Shown: positions 1 through 9,385, counted from the stretch's first letter. The stretch is 64,000 nucleotides of DNA from UMGS1370 sp046957575 (GCA_046957575.1 JBKUOG010000005.1:1-64000), one strand, 5' to 3'. The notes: generated by a model not told the origin, from the sequence alone. Translations and numbers: made by a program.

Positions 1-725
1 GCCATCATCTGTACGTTTACAGCAGTACCCCAGGAATATGGGATATCGTTGTCACGACGGTATACGTTTGCTCTTGGGTTGTCCCAGGAACGGAATACAG
101 CCTTGATTGCTTCCATTAACTGAACCTTTGGATCGGATGGGAAGTCTTCGCCAATCTTCTCTTTGTACTCAGCCTTAAACTGGTTAGCCAGTTCCCTTAA
201 GTCTTCAGCAGTCAGCTCAACGTCCTGAGTAACTCCCTTTTCTGCTTTCATCTTATCGATCAGTTCTTCAAAGTATTTCTTTCCAACTTCCATAACAACG
301 TCGGAGAACATCTGGATAAATCTTCTGTAGCAGTCCCATGCCCAACGTGGATTGCCGGACTTAGCTGCCAGAACTTCTACTACTTCTTCATTAAGGCCCA
401 GGTTTAAGATGGTATCCATCATACCAGGCATGGATGCACGTGCGCCGGAACGAACGGAAACCAGAAGAGGATTTTCCTTGTCGCCAAATTTCTTACCGGT
501 GATCTCCTCCATCTTAGTAATATGCTCCATAATCTGACCCATAATCTCATCATTGATCACGCGGCCATCCTCATAATACTGAGTACAAGCCTCGGTAGTA
601 ATGGTGAAGCCCTGAGGTACCGGAAGGCCCAAGTTGGTCATCTCAGCCAGGTTTGCACCCTTACCGCCTAACAGGTTTCTCATGTCGGCATTACCCTCTT
701 TGAACAAATAAACCCATTTTGCCAT
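1..725 (-). CDS. ppdK: pyruvate, phosphate dikinase (N-terminal part, runs off window)
   Basis: The product interconverts pyruvate + ATP + Pi and PEP + AMP + PPi, a cytosolic glycolysis/gluconeogenesis step used by many anaerobes. The visible 241 residues begin MAKWVYLFKEGNADMRNLLGGKGA and continue with GLPVPQGFTITTEAC, SVRSGARASMPGMMDTILNLG and a region around RWAWDCYRRFIQMF, which is the typical PPDK nucleotide-binding domain. The phospho-histidine and PEP/pyruvate domains lie outside the window. The ATG at 725 is preceded by AGGAGG at 735-740. The identification is firm because the motifs match PPDK better than PEP synthase. Confidence 0.96.
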   Translation of the reverse strand, partial: MAKWVYLFKEGNADMRNLLGGKGANLAEMTNLGLPVPQGFTITTEACTQYYEDGRVINDEIMGQIMEHITKMEEITGKKFGDKENPLLVSVRSGARASMPGMMDTILNLGLNEEVVEVLAAKSGNPRWAWDCYRRFIQMFSDVVMEVGKKYFEELIDKMKAEKGVTQDVELTAEDLRELANQFKAEYKEKIGEDFPSDPKVQLMEAIKAVFRSWDNPRANVYRRDNDIPYSWGTAVNVQMM

Positions 726-912
726 TGATAAATTCCTCCTAAAAGTTTGAATGTGACAGTCGGTGCTGTAAAAACAGCCTGCCGCCTGCGCGCTTTTACA
801 AGCGCACATATAGAAAAACCCTTTGGGTCTCTGCTCTCTGGGTTCTTCTATACATGCGCTTGTCCTTGTTAACTATCGTAAACATTATATCATACTTTCT
901 TACTACGTAAAG
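726..912 (-). promoter_or_regulatory. ppdK promoter and structured 5' leader
   Basis: Minus-strand -10 TATAAT at 884-889 (a weak -35 near 906-912) predicts a start near 877 and a leader of about 150 nt. The leader contains a 24-bp inverted repeat, arms 840-863 and 798-821, with an 18-nt loop. In the ppdK mRNA sense all three non-Watson-Crick positions are G-U pairs, while on the other strand they would be A-C mismatches, so the fold fits RNA. The 3' end of the helix (GCGCTTGT) can instead pair with the following AAGCGC, a possible alternative hairpin. I do not recognise it as a known riboswitch or T-box. Confidence 0.6.
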
Positions 913-1007
913 CAATTTTCCTCTGCATTTTCCAAAAAAGTACATGATTTCCAGGCTTTTTTTATTGAAAGCACTTACAAACCCATTTGTTTTCGGTTAT
1001 CTGACTT

Positions 1008-1412
1008 TTAATCGGATATACGAATTTCCTCCGTATTTTTATCCCCTTCTGGCACCTGCAAATCCAAATATAATTTCTCACTGCTTTCTTCTACCGTTAC
1101 CTCAAATACACAGTTGGTCTCTTTCCCATCATACATAACCGGAACCTGATATATCCCAGGATTTTCTGTGTCGCATTTGCTTGTATCATAGCTGATATGT
1201 GTCTCGTCCAGCAGTCCTTCTTCAAAATACTCGGATGCTTGAAGGTGCAGCTCTTCCCCTGGCGCAATCGTCACATAAAGGGTCCGGACCCCACCTTTGT
1301 CTAACAGAGGATTCTTTTCTCCTCCCCAAAAATTAAATGCAGCGCCTAAAAGAATCAGAAGCACGCACACTGTAAAAAATGGGATATTTTTTAATCCCTG
1401 CAGCCGTTTCAT
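1008..1412 (-). CDS. membrane-anchored hypothetical protein with Ig-like domain
   Basis: This 134-residue protein is not recognised as a named family. Residues about 10-30 form one hydrophobic segment (FFTVCVLLILLGAAFNFW) without a lipobox, so it is probably a signal anchor. The rest is polar and beta-rich. The stretch GIYQVPVMYDGKETNCVFEVTV resembles the last strands of bacterial Ig-like domains found on extracellular proteins, suggesting the domain is outside the cell. AAAGGAGA about a dozen bases upstream supports the ATG at 1412. It lies between ppdK and the fliB-like gene on the same strand. Confidence 0.6.
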   Translation of the reverse strand: MKRLQGLKNIPFFTVCVLLILLGAAFNFWGGEKNPLLDKGGVRTLYVTIAPGEELHLQASEYFEEGLLDETHISYDTSKCDTENPGIYQVPVMYDGKETNCVFEVTVEESSEKLYLDLQVPEGDKNTEEIRISD

Positions 1413-1449
1413 ATCAATCCGTCTCTCCTTTCTGTGTCTGATCTCACCA

Positions 1450-2565
1450 TCACCCGCATACAGACGGCAGCATACAGCCCATCATATCTAAAAATCCTTT
1501 TTTCCCCTCCAGAGTCACCCGTTTTTCCAAATGCTCCAGATTTTCCTGGGAGTGCTCAATCTCTCTTGCATATATGAAAAGAATCTCTGTCAAAGTTCTT
1601 TCTAAACATGTCTCCAGATTCCGGAGTGTCAGGCAATGAAAAACTGCCAGTTCTGCTTTTGTCAAAAGGTCATCATCATACACTGCTCCCAGCAGATACA
1701 AATCCAGATAGGATACCAGAACATGCTCATACTCTGCAGTCCACCCGGTATCTTCTTCCCATCCTGTCTGTCTTACTTTTTCCAGCATTTGCAGCAAAAT
1801 CCCGTCCCAATAGCGTTCTGCCGGCTGAAATTCAAATAAAATATCCATCCATTTGCTGATTTTCGTTTGCTTTTCTTTCTTTGTCAGGCGGCATTCAATC
1901 AGTCTTTTAAAGAGAACGGAATTTTCATTTTTCAGACCGGACTCATATTTTTCCAGTATATCCGGAATCTCCAAAAGTCTGGGACGGTGTTCAAACCTTC
2001 CTATCCTTGGCTGAATATCCCGGCACATGGCTAACATCGCACACACGCGGTACTCAAAGGGCACATCTCTGTTTTGACTGATTCTCAGTGCTGTCCGGCG
2101 AATCTCTGCAAGCATATAGAGAAGGGATTCCTCTACTTCTTCTTCCGGCCTTGCCTTTCCAGGAACCACTCTTTCTATAAACCGGATGGGTGTATCCTGA
2201 CCAACCAAAAGCTTTGCTGCTGCCGGACAGGAAAATGATAACGAATATTCCCTTCTTTTTCCATACTCTTCTGTATGACGCGGGTACCTGCGGCACGTCC
2301 TGCAAAGCATCTGCTCTCCCCGTTCTTTCTGAATACTGCACAGGCCTTGTTCCAAAAATGGACAGATTCCATTTTGAAATTTTAAATCCCCTGTCTGAAA
2401 GTTGACCCATCGTCTTAATGTTTCTTTGAGAGGTCCCGTTTCACTTTTATAACGTTTCAGAGTCTTTCTATCTATCTGAATCTCCCATCCTCTGCAGCAC
2501 GTATCCGGACATTCTGATGCCAGACAGGAAAATCTGGAAAAATACTCAGGATAACGCACTATCAT
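1450..2565 (-). CDS. fliB: FliB-like flagellin lysine-N-methylase family protein
   Basis: The 371-residue protein begins MIVRYPEYFSRFSCLASEC and carries the Cys cluster C14-x4-C19-x3-C23-C24-RGW, followed by a second set (NGICPFLEQGLC, MLCRTCRRYPR). These are the hallmarks of FliB/YkgJ-type putative metal or Fe-S proteins; FliB methylates lysines of flagellin in Salmonella. No flagellar gene lies in the window, so the substrate here is unknown and only the family is certain. The start codon overlaps the last 20 bases of the upstream Rpn relic, so translation may have been coupled to that gene before it decayed. Confidence 0.8.
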   Translation of the reverse strand: MIVRYPEYFSRFSCLASECPDTCCRGWEIQIDRKTLKRYKSETGPLKETLRRWVNFQTGDLKFQNGICPFLEQGLCSIQKERGEQMLCRTCRRYPRHTEEYGKRREYSLSFSCPAAAKLLVGQDTPIRFIERVVPGKARPEEEVEESLLYMLAEIRRTALRISQNRDVPFEYRVCAMLAMCRDIQPRIGRFEHRPRLLEIPDILEKYESGLKNENSVLFKRLIECRLTKKEKQTKISKWMDILFEFQPAERYWDGILLQMLEKVRQTGWEEDTGWTAEYEHVLVSYLDLYLLGAVYDDDLLTKAELAVFHCLTLRNLETCLERTLTEILFIYAREIEHSQENLEHLEKRVTLEGKKGFLDMMGCMLPSVCG

Positions 2566-2894
2566 GGCGATCCTCCTGTATCTTTGTGAATTGGTTATAA
2601 TATTCTTCTGCCTGCTTTTCTGTCACGGAAAAATAATGAACCAGTCTCTTTAAAATCAACTCTTTTGAAAATCCATCTGCCAGATAGCTGGAAATCATAA
2701 CTGCAATTCCCTGTTCCATTCCTTGTTTCATTCCTTGTTCCATGGCCAGGGCCGACTCTTCTTTTATTTTATCTTCCAACAAATCCATTACTGTACACAT
2801 TCTTACATTTTCCCCTTTTCTGCTGTGGTCTGCAAAGTCCATTTTAAGCTTCTATTTCTTCTAACCTTTTGTGGGCCGCATCATATTTTCCCAT
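2546..2894 (-). pseudogene. Rpn/PD-(D/E)XK nuclease-family transposase, internally deleted relic
   Basis: A ribosome site (AAGGGG) and ATG at 2894 start a 16-residue reading frame MGKYDAAHKRLEEIEA that stops at 2844-2846. In another frame a 98-residue open stretch follows immediately (2842 down to 2546), reading GENVRMCTVMDLLEDKIKEE, then MEQGMKQGMEQGIA and a helical tail. Such short starts and (E/K)QGM-type repeats near the C-terminus are typical of the roughly 300-residue Rpn recombination-promoting nuclease family common in Lachnospiraceae. The central nuclease core is missing, so I read this as an internal deletion plus frameshift. The tail alone has no good ribosome site. Confidence 0.6.
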
Positions 2895-3200
2895 ATATCA
2901 GTCCCCTTATTATAAAAGCTGTTGTCATAAGATGCAAGTTTGGAATAAATCCGGCAGATTTACCGAAAGGACTGCTGCAGCTCTGGGAAATATGCCTGAA
3001 AAGACACCGTCCCTGGCTGGCAGCTCCAGATGAGAAGTATCCCCAGTCACGAAAAACTGGGCGAAGTTTTACTATCAGAAACATGATTTGCTAGTATATA
3101 TTTTTTCCTCACTGCTTACGTAAATTATAACATGGGCCCTATACCCCGTCAAGGGATAAGGACCCATGTGCTAAGTCTATTAAAGTCTATAAATGTCGAA
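2895..3200. other. intergenic region without recognised gene
   Basis: Short open frames exist on both strands, but none has a ribosome site or a recognisable product. The left end carries the ribosome site of the Rpn relic. The right end holds the hairpin downstream of lacZ, listed separately. The rest looks like decayed sequence. Confidence 0.5.
3130..3169 (-). terminator. stem-loop downstream of lacZ
   Basis: Arms ACATGGG (3130-3136) and CCCATGT (3163-3169) enclose further pairing (CCCC/GGG). It lies about 30 bases past the lacZ stop. There is no clear U-tract on the minus strand, so it may be a weak terminator or an mRNA 3'-end stabiliser. Confidence 0.4.
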
Positions 3201-6026
3201 TTATCTGCTTATAATAAATTCATAGTCCATATCTTCTTCTGCAGATACGTGGTGCGCTTCTTCGACATCGCTTCCCCAGCTGTCAATTCCGCCTACCCCT
3301 CTCATGGCAGCCAGAATCGAAACCACCGTACGCCGAGGGGCCGGCAGCTCTTCTTTGTGAAGGGCATTTTCCAATTCTTCCGGCGTGTAGGGAACTGCAC
3401 AAAAGTGGAATGGCTGCTTGCCGGACATGGTAATTCGCAAAGCATTGCTGCCATCGTCTGCCTTTAATTTCATCCAGACCGTATCCATATGGCAGCCATA
3501 CTCCTGGGGAACTAAATAATCCGGTTTTTCTAACGGACTTTCCCAGGTACCAAATACGCCGCCTTTTTTTCTGTCCGGATACGTTTCTCCGCTTAAGCCC
3601 TGCCACTCTACGTGTTCTGCCAGGAAAGGAACGCTGAAACGCAGTCCAAATAACGGAAGTTCCGGCAGCCCCTTCTGTCCGAAGTAATGCGTATGAACCC
3701 GGACTGCTCCAGTTGGGTATACCGTATAGGCGACTTCTACCTTTGCTGCCGGGTTGGTGCAGGTCTGGTATTCGTAAGTAATGGAAACCTGGTTTTCCTG
3801 CTCTTCTGTTTTCCAGCCTGTACATTGGATAAACTGATCCGCTCCCAGCCATACGGCGCTCTTTTTTGGGAACCCATTTCCTTTATCATTCTCTGTGGTT
3901 CCTCGCCAGAATGCCGGAAGAGCCGGACGGTAAACCCACTCTGTCTGTCCGTAAACCAGGGATACGATTCCATGTTCTGTATAGGAAAAAATAATACGGA
4001 AATCCTTTCCTTTTACTCCTAAATTCACATCTCCATGAACCACTGTAAGCGCGCTGTCAGAGTTATTCTCTCTATTCGTCAGGCTCTGGACAAACTCTGC
4101 TGCCTGCTGTCTGGCCTCTGCACTGTTTTCTGCATTTGACGCATCCTGGGCTTCCCGCTCTTCTTTTCTGCTGTACCAGTAACGCACTTCCTGCATGGCC
4201 GGCTTTTCAGAACCATCGGCAAATACAATTCCATTTCCGCTGAAGGCATAGTCCGTCGGACGGTCGTTAAAATCACCGCCATAGCCCAGTACGTCTGTCC
4301 CGTCCACATCTTTTTTGTAAACTGCCTGATCCTTAAAGTCCCAGATAAATCCGCCCTGGTACATAGGATATTCGTCCAGCAGGCGGATATAACTTTCCAT
4401 TCCGCCGATAGAATTGCCCATGTCATGCATATATTCACACAGCAGATACGGCTTTTGCGGATCGTTTTCCAAATATTTTCTTACTTCTTTTGGCGGCGCA
4501 TACATCCGACTCTCCACATCGCTGATGTCATTAAACTCCCTGTTCCAGAATACTCCTTCATAGTGAACCAGTCGGGAAGGATCAGTCTGGCGGAAATACT
4601 GGCTCATTGCCCGGATGCATTCTCCTGCATAAGATTCATTGCCGCAGGACCACCATAAAATAGATGTATGGTTTTTATCCCGCTCCAGCATGGATTTTGC
4701 CCGATCGATCACACATTCCTTCCATTCCGGAAGACTTCCCGGCACATTCCAGGACGGCTCGCAGGCCCCCATCTTCTGCCAGGAACCATGACTTTCCAGG
4801 TTGGTTTCATCCATCACATAGATGCCGTTTTCATCACACAGATGGTACCACAGACTCTGGTTTGGATAGTGGCAGGTACGGACGGCGTTGATATTGTTTT
4901 TCTTTAACACCGCCATATCCTTTCTCATATCTTCCTCTGTAATAGAACGTCCTCTGCGGGGATTCCATTCATGGCGGTTGACACCGTTGATAATCAGCCG
5001 TTTTCCATTTAACAGCATGATTTTGTCTTTGATTTCAAACCGGCGGAAACCTGTTTTATAGGGCACAATTTCCACAATTTCTCCCTCAGAATTGCGGATC
5101 GTCAGTTCCAGTTCGTAAAGATATGGATTTTCACAGCTCCATACGGCTACGTCAGGAATTTCCTCCTGAGTGGTCTCCAGATAGGCGCCGTCTGAAACGT
5201 CCTGTCCATCTTTTCTTCCTGCTAAAACGATATTTTTTTCTTTATCCTTTAATAACCAGGAAAGGGTATATCCCTGTCCGGAAATTCTTGCTTTCAAAGA
5301 AAACGTACCGGTCTTATAATCTTGTTTCAGTCCTGCCTGTACCCACAAATCTTCTACATGACACTCTGGCTTTGCAAATAAATAAACATCCCTGAAAATA
5401 CCAGAGAAACGGAAAAAGTCCTGATCCTCCAGCCAGGCGGCGCTGCTGCGCTTATACACTTCTACGCAGAGGCGGTTGTTCCGCTCTTTTATTATATCGG
5501 TTAAGTAAAATTCAGACGGCGTAAAGGTATCTTCACTGTAACCGATAAACTGACCATTCAGCCATACAAAAAACGCCTGCTCTACTCCCTGGAAGGAAAT
5601 ACATACCCGTTTTCCCAGCAAAGGCTGTTCCAAATCAAATTCTTTCACATAAGAGCCCACTGGGTTATAATCCCAGTCAATATGGGGCGGACGCAGAAAG
5701 GCTTTGCCATCCCATGGGTACATGGTATTAATATAATGAATCTGATCATATCCCTGAAGTTCTATATGGCCGGGAACTGTGATCGATCCAAAGGCAGAAT
5801 CCTCATATCCTTCCTCATAAAACCGTTTTGGCCTGTCTGCCGGACGGCTGCTCCATGCAAACTTCCACTGGCCATTTAAAGACTGGCATAAACGGTTTTT
5901 GCCTGCCTGTCTGTCTTCTTCGCTTTGATAATACATATGGTCCGAATGGGCATCCAGACGATTCACCTGGAATACTTCCGGATCTTCCAGCCATTTTAAC
6001 TGAGGCTGGGTAATGTTTTCTGTCAT
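3201..6026 (-). CDS. lacZ: beta-galactosidase, glycoside hydrolase family 2
   Basis: LacZ-type GH2 enzyme that hydrolyses terminal beta-galactosides, probably in the cytosol since no signal peptide is seen. Motifs: PGHIELQGYDQIHYINTMYPW, DTFTPSEFYL, INGVNRHEWNPRRGR, RTCHYPNQ. The acid/base Glu is in WWSCGNES (479) and the nucleophile Glu in LLCEYMHDMGNS (546), numbered from the longest frame. A long C-terminal beta domain follows. The frame is open from a TTG at 6071, well spaced from AAGGAG; an ATG lies at 6065. I prefer the ATG at 6026 (MTENITQPQLKWLED), which has AAAGGA 10 bases upstream and begins close to the conserved N-terminus. It is the last gene of the transporter operon, so the substrate is likely an imported galactoside. 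Confidence 0.94.
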   Translation of the reverse strand: MTENITQPQLKWLEDPEVFQVNRLDAHSDHMYYQSEEDRQAGKNRLCQSLNGQWKFAWSSRPADRPKRFYEEGYEDSAFGSITVPGHIELQGYDQIHYINTMYPWDGKAFLRPPHIDWDYNPVGSYVKEFDLEQPLLGKRVCISFQGVEQAFFVWLNGQFIGYSEDTFTPSEFYLTDIIKERNNRLCVEVYKRSSAAWLEDQDFFRFSGIFRDVYLFAKPECHVEDLWVQAGLKQDYKTGTFSLKARISGQGYTLSWLLKDKEKNIVLAGRKDGQDVSDGAYLETTQEEIPDVAVWSCENPYLYELELTIRNSEGEIVEIVPYKTGFRRFEIKDKIMLLNGKRLIINGVNRHEWNPRRGRSITEEDMRKDMAVLKKNNINAVRTCHYPNQSLWYHLCDENGIYVMDETNLESHGSWQKMGACEPSWNVPGSLPEWKECVIDRAKSMLERDKNHTSILWWSCGNESYAGECIRAMSQYFRQTDPSRLVHYEGVFWNREFNDISDVESRMYAPPKEVRKYLENDPQKPYLLCEYMHDMGNSIGGMESYIRLLDEYPMYQGGFIWDFKDQAVYKKDVDGTDVLGYGGDFNDRPTDYAFSGNGIVFADGSEKPAMQEVRYWYSRKEEREAQDASNAENSAEARQQAAEFVQSLTNRENNSDSALTVVHGDVNLGVKGKDFRIIFSYTEHGIVSLVYGQTEWVYRPALPAFWRGTTENDKGNGFPKKSAVWLGADQFIQCTGWKTEEQENQVSITYEYQTCTNPAAKVEVAYTVYPTGAVRVHTHYFGQKGLPELPLFGLRFSVPFLAEHVEWQGLSGETYPDRKKGGVFGTWESPLEKPDYLVPQEYGCHMDTVWMKLKADDGSNALRITMSGKQPFHFCAVPYTPEELENALHKEELPAPRRTVVSILAAMRGVGGIDSWGSDVEEAHHVSAEEDMDYEFIISR

Positions 6027-6076
6027 AGCTGCAATATCCTTTCTCTCTAAAATTTTAGCGTCCATGCACAACTATT

Positions 6077-6913
6077 TTACTCCTTAACTGCACCTGCGGC
6101 AATACCTGCCAGAATATATTTTTGGAAGAACAGGTAAATTAATATGGTAGGCAGCATGATGATAATAATTCCGGCTGCCAGACTCTGCCAGGAACCCTGC
6201 TGTGCATTGGCATAATTCATCAGGAATGTGGTCAGCGTTCTCAGTCCGTTTTTCGGCATATACAGATATGGAATATACATATCGTTAATAATGTTAATCG
6301 CCTTGATAATCACAACGGTCGCCGTTGCCGGAGCCAGCAGCGGGAAAATAATCCGGACAAACAATCCAAAATAGCCGCATCCATCTAACAGAGCGCTTTC
6401 ATCCAGGGAAACCGGCAGCGTCGATATAAACTGACGGTAGATGTATAGCTGCATCAGATCAGAAGCCACATAAATAATAATCGGAGCTCCAAGGGTATTG
6501 TACAGATGAAGGCCATTGATAATTTTAAATCTGGCGATTTCTGTTACAAACGTAGGGATTAGCATTCCTGCGAAAAATAATGCTACAATTACTTTTTTAA
6601 AACGAAATTCAAATCTTTCAATGATGTAAGCGGTAATGGTTCCAAACAGTACATTAAAAAAGATACTGACCACCAGGATTATCCCAGTATTTTTAAATCC
6701 GATTAAAAGATATTTATCATTTAATACTTTCTGAAAATTTTCCAGAGTAATCCGGCTTTTCGGCGGCAGCAGCAATGGAGAAATCTTAACCATGTCGGCT
6801 TTTGTCTTAAATGCCGCAAACAGCACCAGGACAATGGGGGCAAGGACAATTGCCACCATAGCAAGACATATGATCTGTTTTAACATCTGGGACAAGAATC
6901 TTCTGGCTTTCAT
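6077..6913 (-). CDS. sugar ABC transporter permease, MalG/LacG type
   Basis: Inner-membrane permease of the CUT1 carbohydrate ABC family, about 278 residues with six hydrophobic segments. The cytoplasmic loop SLDESALLDGCGYFGLFVRIIFPLLAP is the EAA motif that docks on the ATPase. It forms a pair with the next upstream permease. No ATPase gene is present, which is usual where a shared MsmK-type ATPase serves several CUT1 systems (inference). The ATG at 6913 follows AAAGGAG. An in-frame GTG two codons earlier overlaps the stop of the upstream permease. Confidence 0.92.
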   Translation of the reverse strand: MKARRFLSQMLKQIICLAMVAIVLAPIVLVLFAAFKTKADMVKISPLLLPPKSRITLENFQKVLNDKYLLIGFKNTGIILVVSIFFNVLFGTITAYIIERFEFRFKKVIVALFFAGMLIPTFVTEIARFKIINGLHLYNTLGAPIIIYVASDLMQLYIYRQFISTLPVSLDESALLDGCGYFGLFVRIIFPLLAPATATVVIIKAINIINDMYIPYLYMPKNGLRTLTTFLMNYANAQQGSWQSLAAGIIIIMLPTILIYLFFQKYILAGIAAGAVKE

Positions 6914-6915
6914 AA

Positions 6916-7806
6916 TCACTTGTCTCCTTTCAGTATAATTCCATGAATAATTTTATTCTGTATTACATAAATCACTACAATCATTATCATAATGGCTACT
7001 GCCATTGTAGATGCCAGACCGAAATTGCTGAATGTAAAGGCAGTCTTTATGGTATAAAGTGTAAAAGTAGAAGACGCATAACCAGGTCCGCCTGCAGTCA
7101 TTACAAATGGAATATCAAATACCTGCAGCGCGCCCCTGATGTTGTCAAACAGGATGAAATCCACCATCAGCATAATGGATGGAACCTGAATATACTTAAA
7201 CATCTGCCAGGTATTGGCTCCGTCTACCCTGGCCGCCTCCTGAACATCCTGGGGGAGCGACTGCAAAGCAGCCATAAACAAAATAATGTGATAGCCGGAG
7301 AATCTCCACAGAGACACAAACGCCAGCACAAAATTGACAACCTTTGGATCGGACAGCCAGTTCTGGGACAGCATTTCTAAATGGAGAACATTCAGAATCT
7401 CATCAAACGCGCCGTTAATCGGTGAGAAAAAGTAGGAAAAAGCATAGGAAATTGCCACTCCATTGATAATGTAAGGCATAAAGACCATAGTCTTATAGAA
7501 CTTGGCTCCCCTTAATTTTGACGTCAGCAGTACAGCAAATGCCAATTCTACCGGTATCATAAGAAGATGTACGAAAAAGTAGACTGCATTGTTTTTCAGT
7601 GACTGCCACAAATCCTGATTGTGAAACATAGAACGGTAATTTTCAAATCCAATAAACTGGCTGTTTTTTGAATAGCCATCCCAGTTGGTAAAACTCATCC
7701 GTATCAAATCCGCAGCCGGAAGCATTACAAAGCAGATCAGCAATACGCTGGGCACAATTAGCGAAAGCAAAATAAAACGTTGTTTTTTCTTGGCAAGAGA
7801 ATTCAT
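6916..7806 (-). CDS. sugar ABC transporter permease, MalF/LacF type
   Basis: CUT1 permease of 296 residues with about six membrane segments and the EAA loop QDVQEAARVDGANTWQMFKYIQVPS. It starts MNSLAKKKQRFILLSLIVPSV, a typical short cytoplasmic tail before helix one. A GC-rich hairpin separates it from the binding protein gene, and its stop overlaps the start region of the second permease. It should form the heterodimeric channel for the galactoside taken up by the 7916-9295 lipoprotein. Confidence 0.92.
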   Translation of the reverse strand: MNSLAKKKQRFILLSLIVPSVLLICFVMLPAADLIRMSFTNWDGYSKNSQFIGFENYRSMFHNQDLWQSLKNNAVYFFVHLLMIPVELAFAVLLTSKLRGAKFYKTMVFMPYIINGVAISYAFSYFFSPINGAFDEILNVLHLEMLSQNWLSDPKVVNFVLAFVSLWRFSGYHIILFMAALQSLPQDVQEAARVDGANTWQMFKYIQVPSIMLMVDFILFDNIRGALQVFDIPFVMTAGGPGYASSTFTLYTIKTAFTFSNFGLASTMAVAIMIMIVVIYVIQNKIIHGIILKGDK

Positions 7807-7826
7807 GTTGTCCTCCCATATTTGTG

Positions 7827-7865
7827 AAAGGGGCGCTGCCAGATCAATGTGCAGCAGCCCCCTTT
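7827..7865 (-). promoter_or_regulatory. intercistronic GC-rich hairpin between binding protein and permease genes
   Basis: The arms AAAGGGGCGCTGC and GCAGCAGCCCCCTTT pair with one bulge around a loop of about 12 nt. There is no U-tract. Such hairpins after the binding-protein gene usually slow 3' decay and raise its level over the permeases, as in malE-malF. That role is inferred here. Confidence 0.55.
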
Positions 7866-7915
7866 GTCTAGTATACTGTCTCGTTCACTGGCTGTGTTTC
7901 ATTTTTTATTTTTGT

Positions 7916-9295
7916 TTACTGAATACCAAGCTTTGCTCTGGCGTCCTTCCACTTGCCATTTAATTCTGTCAATCTGGCTTCTAAATCAAATCCCTCGGTA
8001 AACATTTCTGCTCCGAATTTCTTATAGTCAAATGCAATCTCATTCTGAATTGCCTGGAAGTCATCTCCGCCTCCGTCATACATAACCAGTTCGCTGTCTG
8101 GCTGGGCAGCATCTGCTTCTGCCAGAATCGGATCCTTTTCCTTTGGGAAGTTGGTCATGGAAGATGCACTGGTTACATAGTTAATATAGCCTGGATACCA
8201 TGCGTCACTGTAGAACCACTCTACGAAAGCTTTTGCCAGTTCCGGATTTTCGCTGTGAGTGGTAACGCCCATAAAGGAATCTCCCTGAACTACTACGCGG
8301 AATGGCTCTTCTGCAGAATCTCTTACCGGAAGATAGAAGCATCCCAGCTGGGAATAATCTTCCGTACCTTCTTTAATATCCTGAAGTCCCCAATCTCCCA
8401 GTGCAATAATCGCTGCCTGTTTCTGTGAAAACAAGGAAACTGCCTGGTCATTTCCCAGACCTAACGGATCCTTTCCAAATACTCCTGAGGTAAACAAGTC
8501 ATATATCTTATGGTATGCTTTATTGATATCTGTTCCCTCTGCAAAAGGCTCGTCTGTTTTTGCCATGTCATTCCAGTTCTGTCCGTTTCCTCCCTGAAGA
8601 GCAGGCATAAATTCCATAAACGGATAGTCCGGCCACTCGTCTTTTGCGCCCATTGCGATTGCCATGAAATCAGGATTGTCTTTTCCGTAGTATTCCTGAA
8701 GCTTTAAAGAAACCTCTTCCAGTTCGCCCCAGGTTGTAGGCACTTCAACGCCTGCTTCCGCAAACATATCTTTCCAGTAGTATACATATTCATAACCGGC
8801 TGTCATTGGAACACCTAAAATCTTGCCGTCTAATGCATATCCTGCAGCCAGCTCATTATTTTTTGTTGCCTCTAAATCTGATAAATCCAGCAGATAATCC
8901 TGGAATCTGGATAAGGTAAAAGGCTTGTTAAACATAACATCCGGAAGCTGGTTAGCAGATGCACGCATCTTCATTGCGTTCCAGTATTCTGAATCGTCTT
9001 TGATTTTCTCTACTTCAATATTGGCATTTGGATATTTTTCCTGGAACTTTCCTACCATATCGTTGGCATCAATATAATCCATCAGGTTATTGTCCCAGAT
9101 TGCAAATACCAAATCTCCGCTCAGCTCTTCATTTACCTCAACCGGCTGAGTCTCTGCTGCCGTTGTATCAGCGGCTGCTGCCTCTGTGGATGCAGCTGCT
9201 GCTGTGGTTTCTGTCGTGTCTTCTGGTGCGCATCCGGCCAGCGCTCCCGCTGTCAGAGCTGCACACATCCCCAATGCTAAAAATCTCTTTTTCAT
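7916..9295 (-). CDS. sugar ABC transporter substrate-binding lipoprotein
   Basis: Extracytoplasmic solute-binding protein of the CUT1 (SBP_bac_1) family, 459 residues. Signal peptide MKKRFLALGMCAALTAGAL with lipobox LAGC, then an Ala/Thr-rich linker and the mature domain beginning DLVFAIWDNN. The chosen ATG at 9295 has GGGAGGT seven bases upstream; the longer frame (MREVFL...) lacks this support. It is the first gene of the transporter/lacZ unit and lies directly downstream of the two-component regulator, which fits regulated uptake of a beta-galactoside oligosaccharide. The exact sugar cannot be read from the sequence. Confidence 0.9.
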   Translation of the reverse strand: MKKRFLALGMCAALTAGALAGCAPEDTTETTAAAASTEAAAADTTAAETQPVEVNEELSGDLVFAIWDNNLMDYIDANDMVGKFQEKYPNANIEVEKIKDDSEYWNAMKMRASANQLPDVMFNKPFTLSRFQDYLLDLSDLEATKNNELAAGYALDGKILGVPMTAGYEYVYYWKDMFAEAGVEVPTTWGELEEVSLKLQEYYGKDNPDFMAIAMGAKDEWPDYPFMEFMPALQGGNGQNWNDMAKTDEPFAEGTDINKAYHKIYDLFTSGVFGKDPLGLGNDQAVSLFSQKQAAIIALGDWGLQDIKEGTEDYSQLGCFYLPVRDSAEEPFRVVVQGDSFMGVTTHSENPELAKAFVEWFYSDAWYPGYINYVTSASSMTNFPKEKDPILAEADAAQPDSELVMYDGGGDDFQAIQNEIAFDYKKFGAEMFTEGFDLEARLTELNGKWKDARAKLGIQ

Positions 9296-9385
9296 TAAAA
9301 ATACCTCCCTCATTGATTATGGCTATATTCTATCAATAAGAGAGGTATTATTCTATGAAAAAAAGTTCGATTTCTTGATGTTTCG

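Noticed and set aside
726..877. T-box or known riboswitch in the ppdK leader
   Set aside because: No T-box GGGTGG-type sequence and no known aptamer core could be found.
2723..3094. A 123-codon plus-strand frame opposite the Rpn relic
   Set aside because: No ribosome site and no recognisable domain. The minus strand explains the left part better.
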